64,000 nt of DNA from [Clostridium] fimetarium (lineage in GTDB: Bacteria > Bacillota > Clostridia > Lachnospirales > Lachnospiraceae): the NCBI RefSeq assembly GCF_900111235.1, contig NZ_FOJI01000002.1:62001-126000 (forward strand), written 5' to 3'. How positions within the stretch are numbered: position 1 is the stretch's first letter; each line of letters opens with the position of its first letter. This document shows positions 24,994 to 34,551 of this stretch, in pieces. The notes under the pieces are model-generated. The model saw nothing but the letters and a program-made list of their open reading frames with translations, was not told the origin of the DNA and made no database searches. Position numbers and translations under genes: made by a program.

Positions 24994-26994
24994 TTAATTC
25001 ACGATAAGATATTTTCTTTTATATTCTATAGATTCAATCTCAATGATCGTTCCTTCTGGGATTTCGATTGAAATAGTTAGAATCTTTGTGCTTTTAATCG
25101 ATATATTTTGTAAAACACAATCTGTTTTGTCAGGTGCTAATTGAACGGAAGACAGTATCTGATCATTTTCACTAAGATTCAGAATACTAGAGCCTTGAGA
25201 ATTGCTAGCCATGCGGTAATGTAATATGACTGAATATTCACCTTTTATTGCTTGAACTGTACCACTTAGTACTGTTCCTGCAGTTCCATTGGAGTGAAGA
25301 ATTCCATTCGTATCTATGACTGCATTTTGTGTATTGTACATATAAGAATAAGGAAAATCAAAGCTCTTGCTTCTGTCCCTTTTTGGAAATCCAGAAATAT
25401 AATCAAATGGGTTAGACTGTAATTCGTAAAGATTATAGTCATGGTATGAAAAAGAATCTATTAGGACAGCATGGTCCTTGTAGTAGCTAGGAAGACTTTC
25501 GAAGATATTCTTTTGGGTAAGTATTGCAGTTTTTCCAACATAATTGCTGTTTTCAAGATTTGTGTCGGACATCACCCACCAACTGACATTGCTTCCATCA
25601 GAAACAATGAATTCAGAGTCATCCATAGTCTTTAAAATCTTTCCATCTACCTCATTTTGAACTGCACTATCACGGATAACATTGACTAGTCCAATTCCTT
25701 GATTATCAATGTCAGTTTTAATTGCTTTTAATTGATCATAGCCGTCATTTATACGATATGCATAAGAAAATAGTCCAATGTTGAGTATCAAGCAAATGGA
25801 AACTAATCCAACAAAATATATATTTCGAAGAGATTTGTTATGATGCATAGATATGAAGTCTGTAAGATAACCAACATATATAAATAACGGAAGTATAGGG
25901 ATAATTAGATATCGGTATTCAAATGTCACACTTCCATAAGTTGTATCTACAAAGAATAAAATTCCCAAATTGACAATGATGAGAGCTAGTGACATTTCAA
26001 TAAATTTATCATGTTCTTTTTTTAGAAAGCTTTTCCTAATGATAAAAAATAATGAAAATAACATTAGAAAAATTAATATTAGTTTTAGCATTAGAGAAAT
26101 CCCTTCTGCACTTAGGACAGCAACAGATTTATCTGATTTAATACCACCGAACAATTCAAAAATCCCCACAAGCGTATTAATAAAGTTTCGACCAAAATTG
26201 ACTCCAGTTGTAAATGCTTTCCCTTCGACTGCATCTGTCATATTCATGAATTTCGAAATTAAAATTCCAATGCTTGCTATTATAACTGATAGAAATGGAA
26301 AATACACGATTGGGTTTTTAATACATTTCAAGTTAAAATTGTCCTCGCGAATATAATTCACAAACACAAATATTACAATCGGAATCACGCAACTGATTAA
26401 TGCATACAACGAAGAAGAACAGCTAGATGTAAATAACAAAACAATAAAAGCAAGGCATATCGCCCATTGATTCTGTAAAGTTTTTCCAGCGTAAAATTCC
26501 AACATGATACTAACAAACATCATCGTAAGAAGTGCCCTGATATTATAAGAAGCCTGTGAAGCCAAGAGCATATTCATATAATCAAGCTGTCCAATGGAAT
26601 AAGGTGTCAGTAATAGCAGAAATACAACTAGTTTTCCAGTTCTGCTAATTTTAATTCTCTTACATATTCGATAATAAATGTATAGGAATGCATATAATAT
26701 AATATTATTTGCCATTCCATATGCAAAATAGATTTTATGAAAAACTCCATACAACAGTGCCGCAAGTGGAATAGAGGTATCCCATCCCAAGTTTGTTGTA
26801 TACCACCAGTCATTTAAAAATAGGCTTTTTTGTTCCCAAGATTTTACAGCCTGAATTAAAGCTGGTGCTGAATCAAAATCTAGAATATAGGATAGCCGGA
26901 AGAGGTTGTAGAAGGTTAAAGCCAAAATCTGACTCATTACCAAAATAAAAAGTATAACCTCTGTTTTATTTGAAAAATATTTTCTGAAGTTCAT
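24994..26994 (-). CDS. Large multi-pass membrane protein, possible GT-C type glycosyltransferase
   Basis: A 666-residue protein with about eleven or twelve membrane helices over residues 10-430 and a C-terminal extracytoplasmic part of about 230 residues, partly beta-rich. The first loop contains LDFDSAPALIQA with acidic residues, reminiscent of the catalytic loop of GT-C/ArnT-like enzymes, but I see no diagnostic motif. It stands alone, with no wall-polymer genes beside it. The function is not established. A short SD lies upstream of the ATG. Confidence 0.6.
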   Translation of the reverse strand: MNFRKYFSNKTEVILFILVMSQILALTFYNLFRLSYILDFDSAPALIQAVKSWEQKSLFLNDWWYTTNLGWDTSIPLAALLYGVFHKIYFAYGMANNIILYAFLYIYYRICKRIKISRTGKLVVFLLLLTPYSIGQLDYMNMLLASQASYNIRALLTMMFVSIMLEFYAGKTLQNQWAICLAFIVLLFTSSCSSSLYALISCVIPIVIFVFVNYIREDNFNLKCIKNPIVYFPFLSVIIASIGILISKFMNMTDAVEGKAFTTGVNFGRNFINTLVGIFELFGGIKSDKSVAVLSAEGISLMLKLILIFLMLFSLFFIIRKSFLKKEHDKFIEMSLALIIVNLGILFFVDTTYGSVTFEYRYLIIPILPLFIYVGYLTDFISMHHNKSLRNIYFVGLVSICLILNIGLFSYAYRINDGYDQLKAIKTDIDNQGIGLVNVIRDSAVQNEVDGKILKTMDDSEFIVSDGSNVSWWVMSDTNLENSNYVGKTAILTQKNIFESLPSYYKDHAVLIDSFSYHDYNLYELQSNPFDYISGFPKRDRSKSFDFPYSYMYNTQNAVIDTNGILHSNGTAGTVLSGTVQAIKGEYSVILHYRMASNSQGSSILNLSENDQILSSVQLAPDKTDCVLQNISIKSTKILTISIEIPEGTIIEIESIEYKRKYLIVN

Positions 26995-27163
26995 TATTAT
27001 TTCCCCTTATTTTATATGGAATAAATACAAGAAACAAAGTATATCAAATCAATCAATGATTTGATATGTTAGAAGTTTATTTTATTACATATTTTATAAA
27101 CTAGCAACATTAAAAAAATAATAATACAATTGAAATTGTCATGACCTTAGACAAAGCTAGGTA

Positions 27164-27192
27164 TTGACAATAAAGTCCGGATATAATATAGT
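27164..27192 (+). promoter_or_regulatory. tRNA-Thr promoter
   Basis: TTGACA (27164-27169), 17 bp, TATAGT (27187-27192), 16 bp upstream of the tRNA 5' end. Confidence 0.75.
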
Positions 27193-27207
27193 ATTGAAGG
27201 TTAGTTT

Positions 27208-27280
27208 GCTTTCGTGGCTCAGGTGGTAGAGCGACTGATTCGTAATCAGTAGATCGAGGGTTCGAGTCCCTTCGGAAGCT
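27208..27280 (+). tRNA. tRNA-Thr (anticodon CGT)
   Basis: A full cloverleaf: acceptor GCTTTCG pairs with CGGAAGC (one G-U), D-arm GCTC...GAGC, anticodon stem ACTGA/TCAGT with loop TTCGTAA (anticodon CGT at 27241-27243, reads ACG), and T-arm with GGTTCGAGTCC. The CCA end is not encoded. A terminator follows. Confidence 0.96.
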
Positions 27281-27290
27281 TAATCATTCT

Positions 27291-27331
27291 AAAAACCGCA
27301 AGTCCAAGATATTACAGGGCTTGCGGTTTTT
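27291..27331 (+). terminator. tRNA-Thr terminator
   Basis: AAAACCGCAAG pairs with CTTGCGGTTTT with a further TCC/GGG-type inner pairing; the stem ends in a T-run. Confidence 0.88.
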
Positions 27332-27396
27332 AAATGCTTGTAAAAGTTACATTTGTTACTTTTGTAAAATAATTTTAGAAAAGTATAACGTGATAC

Positions 27397-27518
27397 TTGT
27401 AATTATAGAATATCTGATGTATACTAAAAACATAAGAATATTCAGAATATTTTTATAACCTTTTTTATTCTTTATACTCCCCTTAAAGGCAACTTCCTCC
27501 CTCGCAGTTGCCTTTTTT
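27397..27518 (+). ncRNA. Candidate small RNA of about 85 nt with C-rich loop
   Basis: A promoter-like TTGTAA (27397-27402), 17 bp, TATACT (27420-27425) predicts a start near 27432. An intrinsic terminator follows at 27485-27518: a 10-bp stem AAAGGCAACT/AGTTGCCTTT, an 11-nt loop TCCTCCCTCGC, then TTTTTT. There is no open reading frame of note between. The loop and the upstream ACTCCCC are complementary to ribosome-binding-site-like G-rich sequence. The feature spans promoter to terminator; it is inferred, not recognised as a named family. Confidence 0.45.
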
Positions 27519-27583
27519 ATATAGAAAATATTAAATTAGAAATTTTAAATAGAAATATTAAAATAGTAATTATTAAATGAAAC

Positions 27584-27629
27584 AAAAATTGGCTAGTCAC
27601 TTTGTAATATAGTGACTAGCCAATTTTTT
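27584..27629. terminator. Bidirectional terminator downstream of the DHH phosphoesterase gene
   Basis: An 18-bp perfect stem (27584-27601 with 27611-27628), AAAAATTGGCTAGTCACT, with a 9-nt loop, A-tract on one side and T-tract on the other. Confidence 0.9.
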
Positions 27630-27649
27630 GATTTAAATTTATAATGATT

Positions 27650-28639
27650 TTATTTGGCATAAAGTTCATAAACAGTATCAAGGAATCTTTTTTCTAAATC
27701 AGAAATCAATGTATTTGTATCAATTCCTTGTTGTGAGGGTACAAATCCTCCAGCCATAAGTTCATGGCCACCACCATTTCCAATGCCAAGTAATGCTTTG
27801 GTCGCAATTAAACCTGCATCATATTGCTTTTGGCTTCTGATTGAAAGCCTAATTCCATCCTCTTTTTCAGAATATACAACTGACAGATTAACTTCATCTA
27901 ATGCAAGCATAAAATCTGAAATTGTTGCAATTAGTGCTTCGGGGCACCCGGCTCCAGTATTTGCAAAGCTAATATTGTTATATACTTTAATGCTACTAAT
28001 TGCATTTACATATGCGTGCAAATCATCAAATTGGATCGTACCCATTTCTAATGATTTAATAATGTCGCGATCACAGAGCTTATATAATTTATAAAACATT
28101 TCCAAATCTAAATCAGATACTCCCCTAGACATATTTGCCGTATCTACTTTAATGGCAAACATGAATGCAGTCGCTAGATTCTTGTCAATTTCAATTTGGC
28201 TTTCATAAAAGTATTCTGCAATGATTGATGCGCATGCACCAACGTCAGGCCTTATATCTGAATATAGATAATTTATTTTTTCTTTATCATATGTTTTGTG
28301 ATGGTCAATACATATAATCTCAACACCGGGTATATTAATGATATTAGAATTCCCTTTTTGTCCATCTACAAGAATTATCATATCTTCAGAATTCAGGGTG
28401 CGAATATCATCCATATCATCCATATTAACAATTTCAATTCCAAGCTGACTAACCATTTTGCATGTACTACTTCTATCAATTTTCCCATAATAACAAATTG
28501 TTGAGTCTATATTCTTACATTTTAACAGTTTCTGAATACCATATGCACTAGCAATCGCATCAGGATCAGGAAAATTATGTGTCTGAATGTATATGTGATT
28601 CCCACTTATACATTTTACTATTTCTTCCAATTTAGTCAT
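27650..28639 (-). CDS. DHH/DHHA1 family phosphoesterase (NrnA-like)
   Basis: A 329-residue protein with the DHH-family motifs: THNFPDPDAIASAYG, ILVDGQ and CIDHHKTYD; the C-terminal DHHA1 part has IGNGGGHELMAGGF. Relatives degrade nanoRNA and pAp or cyclic-dinucleotide products, but the substrate here is not determined. The start ATG at 28639 (MTKLEEIVKC) has AAGGA upstream; a longer frame from 28660 has none. It diverges from the ABC transporter pair. Confidence 0.88.
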   Translation of the reverse strand: MTKLEEIVKCISGNHIYIQTHNFPDPDAIASAYGIQKLLKCKNIDSTICYYGKIDRSSTCKMVSQLGIEIVNMDDMDDIRTLNSEDMIILVDGQKGNSNIINIPGVEIICIDHHKTYDKEKINYLYSDIRPDVGACASIIAEYFYESQIEIDKNLATAFMFAIKVDTANMSRGVSDLDLEMFYKLYKLCDRDIIKSLEMGTIQFDDLHAYVNAISSIKVYNNISFANTGAGCPEALIATISDFMLALDEVNLSVVYSEKEDGIRLSIRSQKQYDAGLIATKALLGIGNGGGHELMAGGFVPSQQGIDTNTLISDLEKRFLDTVYELYAK

Positions 28640-28853
28640 TTTATATTTTTTCCTTATCATATAATAAATATGTTATTAGTATTTTACCGTTCAATCTTCA
28701 TATTATACATAATATTCACTTTAGTTTCAACAAAAGATTGATATTAGGCAGATTCCTATTAAATCAGTTCCTTTTTATAAGAACTTACTTCGCAATTTTT
28801 CATAAACTATATGATAAGAACTTTTCGTTCTTAATATGACAATAGGAGGTAAT

Positions 28854-29621
28854 ATGAAACCAATCCTTGAAATCGGTAACGTAACTTATTCTTACCATAC
28901 ACTACAAGGTGAAACCACGGCATTAAACGATATTAACCTATCTGTTATGCCCGGACAATTTATATCTATAGTAGGTCCATCTGGTTGCGGAAAATCTACT
29001 TTGCTTTCACTTATTTCAGGTCTAATTAAGCCAGATTCAGGTTCGATTAAAATAAATGAAAAAAAAATTGAAGATTCAAATACCAATATTGGATATATGC
29101 TTCAAAAAGACAACCTTTTTGAATGGCGTACTGTATATAGTAACGTACTTCTAGGATTAGAAATCCAAAACAAAATCACCAAATCTACCACAGAAACGAT
29201 TAATGAAATGTTAAAAGCATATGGTCTTGAGAACTTTAAAGATGCTAGACCATCACAACTGTCTGGTGGAATGAGGCAAAGGGTTGCCTTGATTAGGACA
29301 CTAGCGTTAGAACCTGACATTTTGCTTCTGGATGAACCGTTCTCCGCGTTGGATTATCAAACGAGGCTAGAAGTGTGTGATGATATTGGCGCTATTTTAC
29401 GAAGAGAAAGTAAAACAGCAATTTTGGTCACACATGACTTATCAGAAGCCATTTCAATGGGAGATATTGTGGTTGTACTTTCAAAGCGTCCAGGTAAAAT
29501 ACGAAAAATTGTAGAAATAGATATGGAAATTCCAAATCGTACGCCAATATCGTCAAGGAGTTCCCCTAAATTTAAGGATTATTTTAACTTAATATGGAAG
29601 GAGCTAACTGATAATGTCTGA
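28854..29621 (+). CDS. ABC transporter ATP-binding protein, SsuB/TauB/ThiZ type
   Basis: A 255-residue ATPase: Walker A GPSGCGKSTL, Q-loop YMLQKDNLFEWR, signature LSGGMRQRVAL, Walker B DILLLDEPFSALD and the switch VTHDLSEA. The LFEWRTV region and length place it with the nitrate/sulfonate/taurine/HMP importers. The ATG at 28854 follows ATAGGAGG directly. It overlaps the permease gene by eight bases. No substrate-binding protein gene is next to it. Confidence 0.92.
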   Translation: MKPILEIGNVTYSYHTLQGETTALNDINLSVMPGQFISIVGPSGCGKSTLLSLISGLIKPDSGSIKINEKKIEDSNTNIGYMLQKDNLFEWRTVYSNVLLGLEIQNKITKSTTETINEMLKAYGLENFKDARPSQLSGGMRQRVALIRTLALEPDILLLDEPFSALDYQTRLEVCDDIGAILRRESKTAILVTHDLSEAISMGDIVVVLSKRPGKIRKIVEIDMEIPNRTPISSRSSPKFKDYFNLIWKELTDNV

Positions 29622-30408
29622 AATGCAGGAAAAATATATCAAAAATTTCAAAAAGCAGAAATACAAAGTTCTATTTTTTAGAATAATGCTATTTGTTATA
29701 TTTATCGGTGCATGGGAAGTTTCAACTCGTTTTAAATGGATTGATTCATTTATATTTAGTTCGCCCTCACGCGTTTTAATTACATTTATAAACATGTGCA
29801 AAAATGGACAAATTTTTCTTCATGTAGGCATTACTTTAATAGAAACGTTGGTTAGTTTCTCTTTAGTTATCTTAATAGGACTTGGGATGGCAATCTTACT
29901 TTGGATGTGTGAACTATTTTCAAAAACAATTGAGCCATATCTTGTAATGTTAAATAGTCTCCCCAAATCTGCACTTGCGCCTATTTTGATTGTATGGCTA
30001 GGCAGCAATACAAGAACAATCATCGTTACTGCCGTATCGGTAGCCGTATTTGGGACGATTATAAGTATTTACACCAGTTTTAAGGGAGTTGACACCGAAA
30101 AAATAAAACTTATTTATACACTCGGGGGTAATAGAAAAGACATTCTGATTAAGCTGATTCTTCCTAGTTCACTGCCTATGATTATTAGTACTATGAAAGT
30201 TAATATAGGACTTTCCCTAGTCGGCGTTATTATTGGCGAATTTCTTGCCGCAAAGGCTGGACTTGGATATTTGATAATCTATGGTTCGCAAGTATTTAAA
30301 TTAGATTGGGTAATCATGAGCATTGTAATTCTATGCATAATTGCAATTGGTTTGTACAGTATTATAAATCGAATTGAGAAAATGTATACAAAAAAAATCA
30401 GTGGTTGA
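29614..30408 (+). CDS. ABC transporter permease, SsuC/TauC/ThiX type
   Basis: A 264-residue permease with about six membrane helices, a long basic N terminus, and the EAA-type loop around YTLGGNRKDILIKLILPSSLPMIISTMK, then GEFLAAKAGLGYLI. It pairs with the overlapping ATPase to import an anionic or pyrimidine-like substrate that cannot be named from sequence. A perfect 14-bp terminator stem follows. Confidence 0.92.
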   Translation: MSEMQEKYIKNFKKQKYKVLFFRIMLFVIFIGAWEVSTRFKWIDSFIFSSPSRVLITFINMCKNGQIFLHVGITLIETLVSFSLVILIGLGMAILLWMCELFSKTIEPYLVMLNSLPKSALAPILIVWLGSNTRTIIVTAVSVAVFGTIISIYTSFKGVDTEKIKLIYTLGGNRKDILIKLILPSSLPMIISTMKVNIGLSLVGVIIGEFLAAKAGLGYLIIYGSQVFKLDWVIMSIVILCIIAIGLYSIINRIEKMYTKKISG

Positions 30409-30428
30409 TTTCATAAAATCGTCTAAAT

Positions 30429-30470
30429 AATACCACTATATCCGTGTGATGCTGATATAGTGGTATTTCT
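30429..30470 (+). terminator. Terminator after the ABC transporter genes
   Basis: AATACCACTATATC (30429-30442) pairs perfectly with GATATAGTGGTATT (30454-30467); TTCTTG follows. Confidence 0.85.
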
Positions 30471-30482
30471 TGTTTACGACAA

Positions 30483-30902
30483 TTAGATAAGAATAACCCT
30501 CTGATTCTTCAACAACTTATAACTAACAAAATAGGCAACAACAATAGCTAGTACAAAAATAGCGATATCCATCCAAAGTAAGTCAGTTCCCACAATCCAA
30601 ATATAGAGATAAAATACTACAACAATCGTAATTATTCCGATGGAAACAGACAAAGCTTTCGTTAAAACGAAGCCAGATATGCCCTTGCCATATGCGAAGT
30701 ACTCTAAGATTGAAAATAGAAAAAACGGTACAAATATCATTTTTAAATGTTCGATAGTACTTTCGTTCACTGCACTAAAAAAGCCAACAATAGGGTTATA
30801 ATCAGACCATTTATATGTGAAGTGCAGAAGTGTCCCAAGAATTAGTGTAAAAAATATACCGATAATGTGCCATGACTTGATATTAACTTTTTCATTCATC
30901 AC
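30483..30902 (-). CDS. DUF6512-like four-helix membrane protein
   Basis: A 139-residue protein with four membrane helices and the recognisable segment KSWHIIGIFFTLILGTLLHF...YNPIVGFFSAVNESTIEHLKM. It matches what I recall of the DUF6512 family; function unknown. The start is the first of two ATG codons or the second. It is a single gene between convergent and divergent neighbours. Confidence 0.72.
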   Translation of the reverse strand: MMNEKVNIKSWHIIGIFFTLILGTLLHFTYKWSDYNPIVGFFSAVNESTIEHLKMIFVPFFLFSILEYFAYGKGISGFVLTKALSVSIGIITIVVVFYLYIWIVGTDLLWMDIAIFVLAIVVAYFVSYKLLKNQRVILI

Positions 30903-31044
30903 GAATTAAACCTTCCCAAAACAAATAGAATTATATAATAAAACTAGTATATCCAAATAAGTGATGAATATTATAAAAATATCGTATGTATAAAGTAAAC
31001 GATATTTCAAATACTACTTATAAATCAATAAGGAGTATGTGACA

Positions 31045-31785
31045 ATGGGAAAAAATGAAAGTAACATAAATATTAATACGGATGATAATAATGATAATAA
31101 AAAAGAAGAGTTAAAAGATAAACGAATAGAAGATTATGGACAAGTTATTTTAGATAAAAACAAGCAACATAAAAAGATCAATTTAATCAGCATAATTGGT
31201 GAAATTGAGGGGCACGAAGCCTTGCCAGCAACGACAAAAACTACTAAATATGAACATTTATTACCACAGTTAGCCGCGTTGGAGGACAGTGATGAAATAG
31301 AAGGCATCTTGTTTTTGATTAATACGGTTGGTGGAGATGTGAGCGCAGGGTTAGCATTAGCGGAAATGATAGCTTCACTTTCAAAACCAACTGTATCATT
31401 AGTATTAGGTGATTCTCATTCGATAGGTGTTCCGCTAGCAGTTGCTACAGATTATTCATTTATTGTACCAACAGGAACGATGATTATTCATCCAGTTAGA
31501 ATGAGCGGAACAATTATAGGTGCTCCACAAACATATGACTATTTTAAAATAATCCAAGATAGAATCGTAGGATTTATATCACATCATTCAAAATGTAAAA
31601 AGGAAAGAATAGAGAAAATGATGATGAATACTGGAATTCTTTCCAAAGACCTCGGGACGATTCTTGTTGGAGAAGATGCGGTTCGTGAGGGATTAATTAG
31701 TGAAGTTGGTGGTATCAAAGAAGCTTTGGATAAGATAAAATCTATGATTCAGAAAGAACAAATAGATTCTGATAAAAAAGAATAA
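31045..31785 (+). CDS. tepA: ClpP-fold protein TepA (YmfB) family
   Basis: A 246-residue protein of the ClpP/crotonase fold. After an Asn/Asp/Lys-rich N terminus it has INTVGGDVSAGLALAE, the nucleophile-containing GDSHSIGVPLA and the TGTMIIHPVRMSG segment with the histidine. TepA was described in Bacillus as aiding protein translocation or spore formation and lies upstream of spoIIIE there, as here. The ATG at 31045 is preferred (AAGGAG nine bases upstream) over an in-frame GTG at 31039. Confidence 0.88.
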   Translation: MGKNESNININTDDNNDNKKEELKDKRIEDYGQVILDKNKQHKKINLISIIGEIEGHEALPATTKTTKYEHLLPQLAALEDSDEIEGILFLINTVGGDVSAGLALAEMIASLSKPTVSLVLGDSHSIGVPLAVATDYSFIVPTGTMIIHPVRMSGTIIGAPQTYDYFKIIQDRIVGFISHHSKCKKERIEKMMMNTGILSKDLGTILVGEDAVREGLISEVGGIKEALDKIKSMIQKEQIDSDKKE

Positions 31786-31937
31786 ATACAATACCCCAAG
31801 TATGTGAGATAAGTTTTTTTGCATATTGGGGTTGCTTTATGTTGGGGGATATTTAATCTATCCTTGTACAAATTAATGGGAAATGCTATAATATTGTTCT
31901 GGTTTTAATATGAGATAGTATGTCAGGAGGTAGTCTA

Positions 31938-34481
31938 ATGGCTTCGAATGTACGTAAAAGAGGCAAAAATTCCAAGGCATCGACAAAACCGAATAATACA
32001 AGAACTGGCACTAAAAATGTGAATAATAGTAAGTCTAAATCTAGCGAATTGAGGGATGAGATTATTATATTATTCACCTTTGCATTTGCTATTATTTTGT
32101 TACTTAGTAATTTCCATCTGGCTGGAAGCATTGGTGTTGGAATTAACTGGTTTATGTTTGGGTTGGTAGGAATAATTGAATATATATTACCACTTATTGT
32201 TCTGATAAGTGTTTTGTTTTTAATTGCAAATAAACAACTGGGTGTAGCTAAGATTAAAACTGTGGCAGCGTATGTATTTACGTTGCTTTTATGTGGTTTT
32301 GTTCAGCTTATTATGAGTACACCAGCTAAGATAAGTTCTGTTGGAACATTTTTTACATATTCTGCAGAAAAGAAGTTAGGCGGAGGGTTCATAGGAGGAT
32401 TATTATGTAAGACATTGAGCCCATTAGGAACAGCTGGGTCATTTGTAATTTTGATCATATTTATAATAATTTGTATAATACTTATTACAGAGAAATCATT
32501 TATTAAGGGTGTAACGAATGGTGGCACAAAAGTGTTTAAGTCTGCAAAGGAAGATTATGCAAATTACAAAGAGCATTCTGATGAACGAAGACAAGAGCGG
32601 GAAAAAGAGCAAGAAGAAGCTGAATTGGAACGGATTCAGAGAATGGACAATAAAGTTAAGGGTGTAGCGCTTGATACAAGTATCCCCAAAGAAAACACTT
32701 CGAAAAATATTGATTTACATGAAATATCAATGGATTTTGACAAGCAAGATGAATTCTCAAACGATATATATGATCCAGATTTAGAAACAGTTCCTATGAA
32801 TAACGAAGGCAATGAATTTGCAGATAATAGTGATAACATAGAAACCACAAGAAAACGTTCGAGAAAGTCTCGAATCAAGAATTCTGAGGCTTATGATGCA
32901 GTATCAGAGGCACAAGAACAGTTTCAGCAGGAAAGTATTGCTACATCTGAAACAGCAATAGAGGAAGGCCCTGGCAAAATCAACGATCATTTAAAAAACA
33001 CAAAAACGAGAGAATATATATTTCCACCAATTAGTCTTCTTGATAGAAATGTAACAAAGAAGAATATTAATCAAAACAGAGAGAATAATGAGACAGCGGC
33101 AAGGCTTGTGCAGACGTTGCAAAATTTCGGCGTTAAAGTTACAATCACAAATATTAGCTGTGGTCCTTCTGTTACAAGGTATGAGATTCAACCGGAACAA
33201 GGCGTAAAAGTAAGCAAGATAGTATCTTTATCAGACGATATTAAGCTTAATCTCGCTGCAGCAGATATTCGAATTGAAGCACCAATCCCAGGTAAAGCAG
33301 CTGTCGGAATTGAAGTTCCTAACAAGGAAACGACAGGTGTAATGCTTCGTGAATTATTGGAATCCGATCCATTTACAAAGCACCCTTCGCCCATTGCATT
33401 TGCAGCTGGACGAGATATAACTGGGCAGATTATCATTGCAGATATCGCGAAGATGCCTCATTTACTGATTGCTGGTGCAACTGGTTCCGGTAAATCTGTT
33501 TGTATCAATACAATTATTATGAGTATTTTATATAAATCAGATCCAGAAGACGTTAAGCTGATCATGATTGATCCTAAGGTTGTTGAATTAAGTGTATATA
33601 ATGGAATTCCACATCTTATGATTCCGGTGGTGACTGATCCAAAGAAAGCATCAGGGGCGCTTAATTGGGCAGTGGCTGAGATGACAGACCGATATAACAA
33701 GTTTGCAGAACAAAATGTAAGAGATCTCAAGGGATATAATGAAAAAGTATCTTATAGCAAGGATTTGGATGAGGAAACGAGACCGAAGAAGATGCCTGAA
33801 ATCGTAATTATTATAGATGAACTTGCAGATCTTATGATGGTAGCGCCTGGTGAAGTAGAAGAGGCAATCTGTCGTCTAGCACAGCTTGCAAGAGCGGCTG
33901 GAATACATTTGGTAATTGCTACACAACGACCTTCTGTTAACGTAATCACAGGTTTGATTAAAGCAAATGTTCCATCAAGAATTGCATTTTCAGTATCATC
34001 TGGTGTTGATTCAAGAACGATTATTGATATGAATGGTGCCGAAAAGCTTCTTGGAAAAGGTGATATGCTGTTCTATCCATCAGGATATCCAAAACCGGTC
34101 AGAGTTCAGGGTACCTTTGTATCGGATAAAGAAGTTGGCAGAGTTGTGAAATTCCTCAAAGAACATATTGGTGATGTAGTATATAATCAAGAAGTTTCCA
34201 CTAAAATCGAGAGTGCATCAATGAGTGACAGTCAGGCGTTCGGCGTAGAAAAAGATGCATATTTTGCGGAAGCTGGTAAGTTTATTATTGAAAAAGAAAA
34301 AGGCTCGATAGGAATGCTTCAAAGATATTATAAGATTGGTTTTAACCGCGCAGCAAGAATTATGGATCAGTTAGCGGATGCTGGCATTGTTGGTCCTGAA
34401 GAAGGAACTAAACCAAGAAAAATATTAATGACAATTGAAGAGTTTGAAGAATTCTTATTGAAGAATTCTATAAATACATAA
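31938..34481 (+). CDS. ftsK: DNA translocase FtsK/SpoIIIE
   Basis: An 847-residue DNA pump. The N terminus is basic with about four membrane helices (residues 45-180), followed by a long charged, Ser/Asp/Glu-rich linker (about 190-360). The motor contains Walker A GATGSGKS (513-520) and Walker B IVIIIDELADLM. The C-terminal gamma winged helix (GSIGMLQRYYKIGFNRAARIMDQL) recognises polar DNA motifs. It moves chromosomes through the division or sporulation septum. The ATG at 31938 has CAGGAGG upstream. Following tepA supports a SpoIIIE-type role. Confidence 0.95.
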   Translation: MASNVRKRGKNSKASTKPNNTRTGTKNVNNSKSKSSELRDEIIILFTFAFAIILLLSNFHLAGSIGVGINWFMFGLVGIIEYILPLIVLISVLFLIANKQLGVAKIKTVAAYVFTLLLCGFVQLIMSTPAKISSVGTFFTYSAEKKLGGGFIGGLLCKTLSPLGTAGSFVILIIFIIICIILITEKSFIKGVTNGGTKVFKSAKEDYANYKEHSDERRQEREKEQEEAELERIQRMDNKVKGVALDTSIPKENTSKNIDLHEISMDFDKQDEFSNDIYDPDLETVPMNNEGNEFADNSDNIETTRKRSRKSRIKNSEAYDAVSEAQEQFQQESIATSETAIEEGPGKINDHLKNTKTREYIFPPISLLDRNVTKKNINQNRENNETAARLVQTLQNFGVKVTITNISCGPSVTRYEIQPEQGVKVSKIVSLSDDIKLNLAAADIRIEAPIPGKAAVGIEVPNKETTGVMLRELLESDPFTKHPSPIAFAAGRDITGQIIIADIAKMPHLLIAGATGSGKSVCINTIIMSILYKSDPEDVKLIMIDPKVVELSVYNGIPHLMIPVVTDPKKASGALNWAVAEMTDRYNKFAEQNVRDLKGYNEKVSYSKDLDEETRPKKMPEIVIIIDELADLMMVAPGEVEEAICRLAQLARAAGIHLVIATQRPSVNVITGLIKANVPSRIAFSVSSGVDSRTIIDMNGAEKLLGKGDMLFYPSGYPKPVRVQGTFVSDKEVGRVVKFLKEHIGDVVYNQEVSTKIESASMSDSQAFGVEKDAYFAEAGKFIIEKEKGSIGMLQRYYKIGFNRAARIMDQLADAGIVGPEEGTKPRKILMTIEEFEEFLLKNSINT

Positions 34482-34551
34482 TTTTTATCAAATTATAGAA
34501 CTGTTAAAAAATATGCAATCCAACTAAGAATATGAGAGGAAGAGAATACCT

